In this document: in pieces, positions 57,646 through 64,000 of the stretch
Layout: each line of letters opens with the position of its first letter
Position numbering within the stretch: the stretch's first letter is position 1
From: Nematostella vectensis
Lineage: Eukaryota > Cnidaria > Anthozoa > Actiniaria > Edwardsiidae
Direction: 5' to 3'
NCBI RefSeq assembly: GCF_932526225.1
Contig: NC_064037.1
Coordinates: 11,204,203 to 11,268,202 of the forward strand
DNA length: 64,000 nucleotides
Position numbers and translations under genes: made by a program
Notes under the pieces: model-generated
Databases searched by the model: none
Told to the model about the DNA's origin: nothing
Seen by the model: only the letters and a program-made list of their open reading frames with translations

Positions 57646-60600
57646 TCAAAAGAGCAGGATCCGGCGCTCCACGGTCTTACGGCACATGGGGCACTCTTGC
57701 ATGCGGTCCCCGCACAGTTGACAGGTTCCGTGCCCACACAGGAAAATCAGATTTTTGCGTCGGTCCATACAGACCGGACACATAGTCTGCCAGGAAGAAA
57801 AAAAGTGAAATTCAGGCGCGTATACAGGGGGATGCACAGGGTGCGTGCGCACCCCCCCCCCCCCCCCCCCCCGCTTCCCCATTTGGCGACAAAAATGTGG
57901 GTCACTTCTTATTAAGGAATCTTCAAATGCTAGGGTTTTTTTTTCCATACCATAACTATGACTGCGCATCCCACCTCAGGCGCGCCTTGGACTGGCAAAA
58001 AACTATTTCCCCATGAAAATAAGCTCTTTTTGACATAGAACATTCTGGCTGTTTCGACTAAATGTATAGCACTAAAACCATACTGTACAAAAGATGACTG
58101 ATTTGTTTGATAATGAGGGATTCTTAAAAAAATTATAGTCTTAGCTCTGCGCTAGTTTTCTTAGCATTCGCCTAAACGTGACAATTCCTCGGTAAAAAGC
58201 TGCCATTTCAAAACAAAGAGGCTGGTTAAAGCGCGCGGTACTGGAACTAGTCGTGCGTTTTTCAGCACTGGCCCATATACTGTATACACCTAAAATAAAT
58301 ACATAAAACAGTTGGCCCAAGAACCTACCTGCTCCTTCATATCTTGCAGCTGTTGCTGTAGCTGTGACAACTCTTGGTTGGTGATTTCTTGCTTACACTC
58401 GCCTCGCTCGCTTAGAGGCGGTGGAGCTGCGAAAAAAAAAAGAGCAATAAAACCTTTACGAAAGGTTTTTCACAAAACACAAAACCTTTATGAAAGGGGA
58501 CACCGCTAGGATAATGGAAATCGTTAGTTCTATGGTTCCAGTGTATTACTATATACAAAGAGAGCATAAATATCTTTATTATAAAGCTTCAAGAATGTCG
58601 GTTACCTCCTTTGTTAGTGTTTATAATTGAATATACAACGGTTTATTTGCAAAAAATTCAAAATAACCATCCATGATTGAAAACTGATACCTTATGAATG
58701 ATATTTGATTGATAGTTTCTCAGTTATTTGCTTGGATGAGCCGATGGGAATGGATTCTTTGTGTGACTCGGCATAGAGCGGGAGAACAAAATGGCGACGT
58801 GATTGGCCTTGTTTAAGGTGCTGCGCGCGATCTCTTTGGTTGCTTAGCGGGCCATACAGGATTTTATGGAACCTCAAAATTTTCCATCGTTTTCAGCGCG
58901 GATCCACAAATTCTAGTAAGTTCTAGCCCACGCACGCGGTCAATAAAAGCTATATAATCTGTTCACAGTAAACGCGCAAATCAAAACACGATAAACCTCG
59001 TCACCTTATACGGCCCTTTTGGGAGAGGGTTGGAAGAGAGCTGATGCTAAGGAGATTTTCGCGCGTTGTTTTTTATTTTAGCGATCGATTGAGATTTTAC
59101 AAAAATTAAACTATGCGGAAAGTAAAATTCATTGGAGACATCAAACAAAGGTTTCAAATGCCATCCAATAAGAAACCTGAAAATTAGAGTGCACGATTCT
59201 ACACGAAGCAGTGCTCCACAAATAGACCCTCACCTTGTCCCCCACAACAGACGATGAACGGAAGAGTCTCAGTGATGTTTTCACGACACTGGATACACTT
59301 CTTCATTAGCGAACCACACCCTGGGAACAATGAATGGAGAACATTTGCTAAGCATCCTAACATGAGTCTAGAATAGGGAACATTTGAGGCTAGAGAGCGC
59401 TGACCACATGTAGATCATCTTAGGGTTGAATGATATACTTTTATGCAAGCTTTGCGGTGCTGTTGATTTAGTGTGGTTCGTGTTTTTTATACTTCGAAAA
59501 GGCTTCTGTGTTACGGCATACCTACCTCTTTTTACTAGGAACGCTGTGACGAATTTTCGCAGTAACAAATTAGGCTCTCGCTAGCCAATGAGAGACAAAG
59601 CTTCGAAACTTCAGACGGACGAAACATACGGACAAAACTTTTAAATCACACCGCAAAACTCAGAGACGATTTGAAAACCCCTAAGGCGAGCTCCCTGTGC
59701 GCTAAGCAAGTACTAGAAGTGCTATGTACCTTCGCACGCGACCATGTGGTTACATGGTTTGAAAAGCAGCTGAGACTTCTTCTCTGAGCAGACCATGCAC
59801 TCCTCGATCTGTAGAGAATAAAGTGAAATAGTAAGCGCAGCTCTCACACGAGACGGCAAAACTACAGCATCACAATTACGGCATCGAAAACATAAGTTAC
59901 AGAGAACATAGACAAGCACTCAAGCACTGTTAATACAAGAAAAATAACAGCAAATAAAAAAACAACCAAACAACAACCAAAAAAGAAAAACAATGAATGC
60001 TAAGCTCTGTCTAGACAGCGCGAACATCAGCCACCACAAACACCTGCTAACATGGTGTGCGAACAGCGACTGAATTGCTGGGCCAGCGTCTCGACAGCGA
60101 TGTTTGGGTTGGTCATTTATATATGGTTCACTATAGTGTCCCTAACCCAAGGTCATTCATATATAGTTCACCATAGTGTCCCTAACCCTAACCCAAACCC
60201 TACCCATTACTATAGTGAACCATACATGAAGGATCTAAGGATGTTTGCAAAGTGCTTGCACAGAAGACACATTTGCATAGAGGGGAGCAAGGGATGACGG
60301 TACCTTGGTTCGTGACTGCACGGGCTCCTTACACATCAGACACTTCTTGACTCGAGGCGAACAAAGAGAGCAAGTGGCCACGTGACCGCACGGCCCAAAC
60401 AGCGTGTCTCGCTTGTTATCCGAACACACCATGCACTCATCAAGCGCTTCCTCGCTCTGGTCATTCTTCGTCATTCTCAAGTTATTATTAGACCTGCAGA
60501 ATGAAGGGCAAGTGGCATGGGACTTGTTAGCATGGCCAGATTAGTACAAACTGTACACATGTCCTGTTTCACAGAGCCTCTGTCAGCCATTTTGTAATCC

Positions 60601-63600
60601 GCAAAGTTCTAATTGGGAGAAAGCATCCATGCTGATTTGGAGGAACGGGTTGCCATATTTTCGAATTTGGTAAGTTCAGGTTGCGACTTTAAAATTTCTT
60701 CTGATAATTTGACTTCTGATATTGATATGTCTGAAAAAGGCTCTTTAAAATACCGCGCGTTCATTTATCACTCTTCTTTTATTCGGACGCAAAGGGGTGC
60801 GACTTCGAATTACGCATATCTTTATAGGAAAATGATTTTTTTCCTTACAAGTGCAAGACTGGTTTAAGTAACACGAGGTAAAACCAGCCTGCTTGTTCCA
60901 AAATAGCGAACTCTTACCAGCAGATCTTCACATTTCAAATCCATAAGTAGTAACAAGAGACCATGATGTATCATGGTCTCTTGGTAGTAACTAAAACTCA
61001 CCCTCTTTCCTTGCGGCACTTGGCCAGCGCCTTGCACAGGTTGGGGTCCGGGCAGAGATCGAGTGGTGTCTGTCCCTTGCTGTTTTTGATGGTCAGATCG
61101 GCGCCATTCGCGGCAAGGAAGAGGGCGATGGAAGCGCTGCTTTTCTTGTCAGTTCCTTGTGTGCCAAGACCCATCAATAACTGAGAGAAGATTATGCAAG
61201 AATAAGTTGCGAAAAAAACTGTCGAATAACGACGGCAGGGTCTTGAAAACCAAGCGAGGCTAAAAAAAAAAGCTTTGTATACCTTACCGATTTGGCAAGA
61301 CAAAAGCAAGTGAGACACGGGTATTGTCCATATGAATTGGTTTTACGACTAAGAGTATTAATTTCACAACTTTTACTAAATATTTTTGGGCAACCAGATA
61401 ACAGCGATTCCCATTTTACGCCAAAAGGTTTCAAAATTAGGACTGATTTTTTTAGTTTTTTTAGTTTGTTGGTCCAATGTGCGTGACGCATGGTTTCGTA
61501 GTTTTTAAGATGTTCATCTCAGTTAGTGGATTAAATCCGCGTGGTAGGTTTTAATCCATCCAACAATTAAAACAGCTCGACTTAATCTTTAAAGTATCAA
61601 ATAATGCAGGAAAAATTGTATTTTTTAAATTTCCAGCCCTGCAATGTCTAGTTAAACAATGTCGATCACCCATTCCTTTGTTATTGTTTGTCGTTGGAAA
61701 TACAGCGGTTTGCTCGCAAGGAAACTTCAAAATAACAATCTACGAGTGTAGTCTGGTACGTTATTGGCGTTATTTGGTTAAAAATATCTTTGTTACCCGC
61801 TTGGGTTAGCTGGTGGACATGGATTCTTTGAGTGGTTCGCCATTGGGCGTGAAAACAAAATGGCGGCGTGATTCGCAATCTTTAACTTACCTTGCCCACG
61901 TCCTGCATGTCTTGTAGCTGCCTCAGCTGGGACAGGGTGTGGTGCCGTAAGGCCTCGTGGAGGGGTGTATCCCCATCCTTATCTGGGACGTCCAGCTTAC
62001 AGCCTTCACGCACCAACAGCTGGAAAAAGAGATGTGACAATGAGCCTGACTTACGGGTATTGCAAGGGTAAGACACAGAATGAGTTTTGTCTCATTTTGG
62101 CCGAGAAAAACGGGAATTGGGAAGCGGGAACGGAATTTTTGATTCGAGGTACGGGTACGGGATTTGATTTTTTATTATAACCAGGAAATAGGGGATTGTG
62201 CAATGCACATTATAAACAATAACAAACAATTTTTGTAATTAGTAATAGCAATGACCGTCTGCCTTGAAAAGCTTATGCTAAACGCAGACATTACTCACTT
62301 ATATTGTTTTTTGAGAGAAAAAAGGGCAGATGAAAATGGATATATTGTAGAGGACGGCCGCTGAGGTGGTATAGAGCAGCAAGTAAGTTCAACTCTTCCT
62401 CACACTCCCATTCCTATTGCCCTTGCACACTCACCCGTACGACTTGCGTGTGTTGTCTCTCTACGGCTAGGTGGAGAGGCGTCTGTAAATTAGCATTTTG
62501 CACCTCTTTGTTGCTTTTACCCTGTGAATGAGAGAAGAGTAAATGCTATGGTCAGCGAAAACAAGACATAAACGTGTTTCACAATGGCAATGGTCAGAAT
62601 AATAAGCACGAACTCCGACTCTTTCACAATATGGTACGTGATTGGTCAAACTAAGCAACTCATAAGACAGGAAAATCCAGCTATGTACCTGTTTGACGAG
62701 TAGCTCAGCGACCTCGACGTGGTTGTTGAGTGCCGCGAGGTGCAGCGCTGTGTACCCATCATCCTTTTTCTCGTTCACAATCCACGGCCGCGGTAAATTT
62801 GTCAACAGTATCCGCATGGCACTAAAGCACGAATAAAATGAGATCACGAATATGGAGCCAAAGAAGGGCCGATTTAATGTAACACAAAGTTAAAAGTACG
62901 CCCTCCATTGTTTCTTAATGATCAGATTTTTGTAGTACAAGATTTCAAAACGAAGAAGCTTGTTGGAAAAGACAGAGCAAAAAAATGGCAAGTTTTTCCA
63001 AAATAAGGTCTGGTTAACTTCGTTAAGCTTGAATTTTTGCATAGAGTTTCCTTATGTTATGTAAACCAACATATCAAAAAGTGTTTTTTTTCTAATGGTT
63101 TCGTCTTCGAAATATGAAGCTTGAAGTGCAATACAATTTCAAATGTTCAAAGTATGAATTCTCCTAGTTTCGGGCTCTGATCAGAAATTAAGCCAACTTT
63201 GCTCGCTTATATCCAAATTTCATATCTTCTAAATTTCTTTAAAATTTGGAATTAAGATTTTGGTCAGAGGAGCTCCTTGTATGCGGAATGTTGAGCTTAT
63301 ATCTTTAGAATTGGAGAATTTCATGCCATTTTTTTTTGCTCTGTCGCTGGAAAAGAGAATAAAGGAGAGTGTGCCGTCCACATCTGCGGTCTGCGGTCTG
63401 CGCACCCAGCACCCCACCCCTTCTCCTTGCCCTAGATGTAGACCCTTCCCCCTATTTCCCTCACGCCCTTTGCAACGGACGCTTTATCTCACCTAGGGTT
63501 CCCACGGAGAGCTGCGTGGTGTAATGCGTTGAAACCGTTGTTATTGGCAATACTGACGTCAGCACTCGCCTCCAGGAGCATCGTCACCATGTCGTCACGC

Positions 63601-63644
63601 TTCTTAGAAATGGCGTCATGTAATGGGGTATCCCCTTCGGAGTC
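57646..63644 (-). CDS. MIB1: E3 ubiquitin ligase Mind bomb 1, 3' half (5' exons off the right edge)
   Basis: MIB1 ubiquitinates Notch ligands such as Delta, triggering the endocytosis needed for Notch signalling. Exons: 63493-63644, 62689-62821, 62435-62521, 61891-62019, 61002-61180, 60304-60493, 59730-59808, 59234-59320, 58329-58426, 57646-57786. Together 1,275 nt with every junction in phase. Ankyrin repeats: [73 protein letters not shown]. Three RING fingers: [40 protein letters not shown] with [14 protein letters not shown]; and [20 protein letters not shown], ending [12 protein letters not shown]-stop. A Gln-rich coiled coil ([14 protein letters not shown]) precedes the last RING. The MIB/HERC2 and ZZ domains are expected beyond 64,000. 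Confidence 0.95.
58600..58810. repeat. About 210-bp interspersed repeat in MIB1, copy 1
   Basis: Contains CTCCTTTGTTA, CTTGGATGAGCCGATGG, GGATTCTTTG and ends AAAATGGCGACGTGATTGG. Same family and orientation as 61668-61878 and 63780-64000. Confidence 0.75.
60122..60224. mobile_element. About 103-bp MITE-like inverted repeat
   Basis: The 16-bp arms TATGGTTCACTATAGT and ACTATAGTGAACCATA are perfect reverse complements. They enclose CCTAACCC-type sequence. It is in a MIB1 intron. Confidence 0.6.
60954..60983. mobile_element. 30-bp palindrome made of two transposon termini, with target duplication
   Basis: CAAGAGACCATGAT-GT-ATCATGGTCTCTTG. Its arms equal the termini of the element at 158-1219. 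It is flanked by GTAGTAA on both sides (60947-60953 and 60984-60990). It lies 19 bp from a MIB1 exon end. Confidence 0.7.
61668..61878. repeat. About 210-bp interspersed repeat in MIB1, copy 2
   Basis: CATTCCTTTGTTATTGTTTG at the start, AAACTTCAAAATAACAATCT inside, AAAATGGCGGCGTGATTCGC at the end. Ends 13 bp from the exon at 61891. Confidence 0.8.
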
Positions 63645-63779
63645 CTAAAAATCAGGGGCAAAACGAACATCACAAAGGGGGCATTCGCACACTTGCATTG
63701 AAAACATCAATGATAATTCGACAGAGAGTGTAACAAAACTACGCACTACATTTTTTTAAATTAAAACCTATTTAAAGAA

Positions 63780-64000
63780 TGTCGATCAACCACTCCTTTG
63801 TTATTGTTTATCATTGAAAATACAACGGTTAATCTGCAAGGAAACTTCAAAATAACAATCTACGAATGAAGTCTGATACGTTATTGACGATATTCGATTG
63901 AAAATATCTTGGTTACTCGCTTGAATAAGCAGATGGAAATGGATGCTTTGTCTGACTCGGCATTGAGCGGAAGCATAAAATGGCGGCGTGATCAGCCTTC
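63780..64000. repeat. About 220-bp interspersed repeat in MIB1, copy 3 (to the window edge)
   Basis: CACTCCTTTGTTATTGTTTA at the start, GGAAACTTCAAAATAACAAT inside, AAAATGGCGGCGTGATCAGC at the end. Closest to copy 2. Confidence 0.8.

Overview
This is nuclear DNA from an animal, most likely an anthozoan cnidarian such as a sea anemone. Genes are split by GT-AG introns, and every host gene recognised is a conserved metazoan gene. The intergenic DNA is AT-rich and full of MITEs and minisatellites, and a 12.8 kb Polinton/Maverick-type element is inserted. The Polinton protein families resemble ones I associate with cnidarian genomes. The species call is inference. There is no bacterial-style operon, rRNA, CRISPR array or free-standing tRNA gene.

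Host genes from left to right. (1) A voltage-gated calcium channel alpha2/delta subunit lies on the minus strand (about 1.5-10.7 kb) and its 3' part runs off the left edge. (2) A single-exon CD2BP2/U5-52K GYF-domain gene is on the minus strand (12.45-13.47 kb). It sits head-to-head with (3) an HCFC1R1/HPIP-like gene of six plus-strand exons (13.9-18.2 kb). (4) MZT2/MOZART2, a gamma-tubulin complex component, is on the minus strand (19.3-19.65 kb). (5) A RASAL1/RASA4-type Ras GTPase-activating protein is on the plus strand (36.4 to at least 51.3 kb) with C2-C2-RasGAP-PH-BTK modules; its RasGAP and PH exons carry several reading-frame breaks. (6) A single-exon cytochrome P450 is on the plus strand (54.9-56.5 kb). 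(7) The 3' half of Mind bomb (MIB1), with ankyrin repeats and three RING fingers, is on the minus strand (57.6-63.6 kb) and continues off the right edge.

The Polinton-type element occupies 23,336-36,155. It has 192-bp terminal inverted repeats and an ACGTA target duplication, and its base composition is clearly more GC-rich than the host DNA. It encodes two conserved membrane or virion-like proteins, a candidate jelly-roll capsid protein, an A32/FtsK-like packaging ATPase, several small membrane proteins, and an RVE-family integrase. On the minus strand it has a long replication gene in which a divergent polymerase-like region reads into an SF1 helicase. I find no canonical pPolB motif set and no adenovirus-type protease. 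Nearly every long gene is broken by frameshifts or stops, so this copy is a decayed insertion. Its right end lies 260 bp upstream of the RASAL start codon.

The most unusual feature is a recurring one. At least four minisatellites in two genes have repeat units that span an exon-intron boundary, so each array multiplies a real splice site: three donor arrays and one acceptor array. Other arrays include a TTAGGG-rich array, a C-rich array in an HCFC1R1 intron, and arrays between MZT2 and the Polinton, inside RASAL, and downstream of MIB1. Several MITE families and one tRNA-derived SINE are also present.
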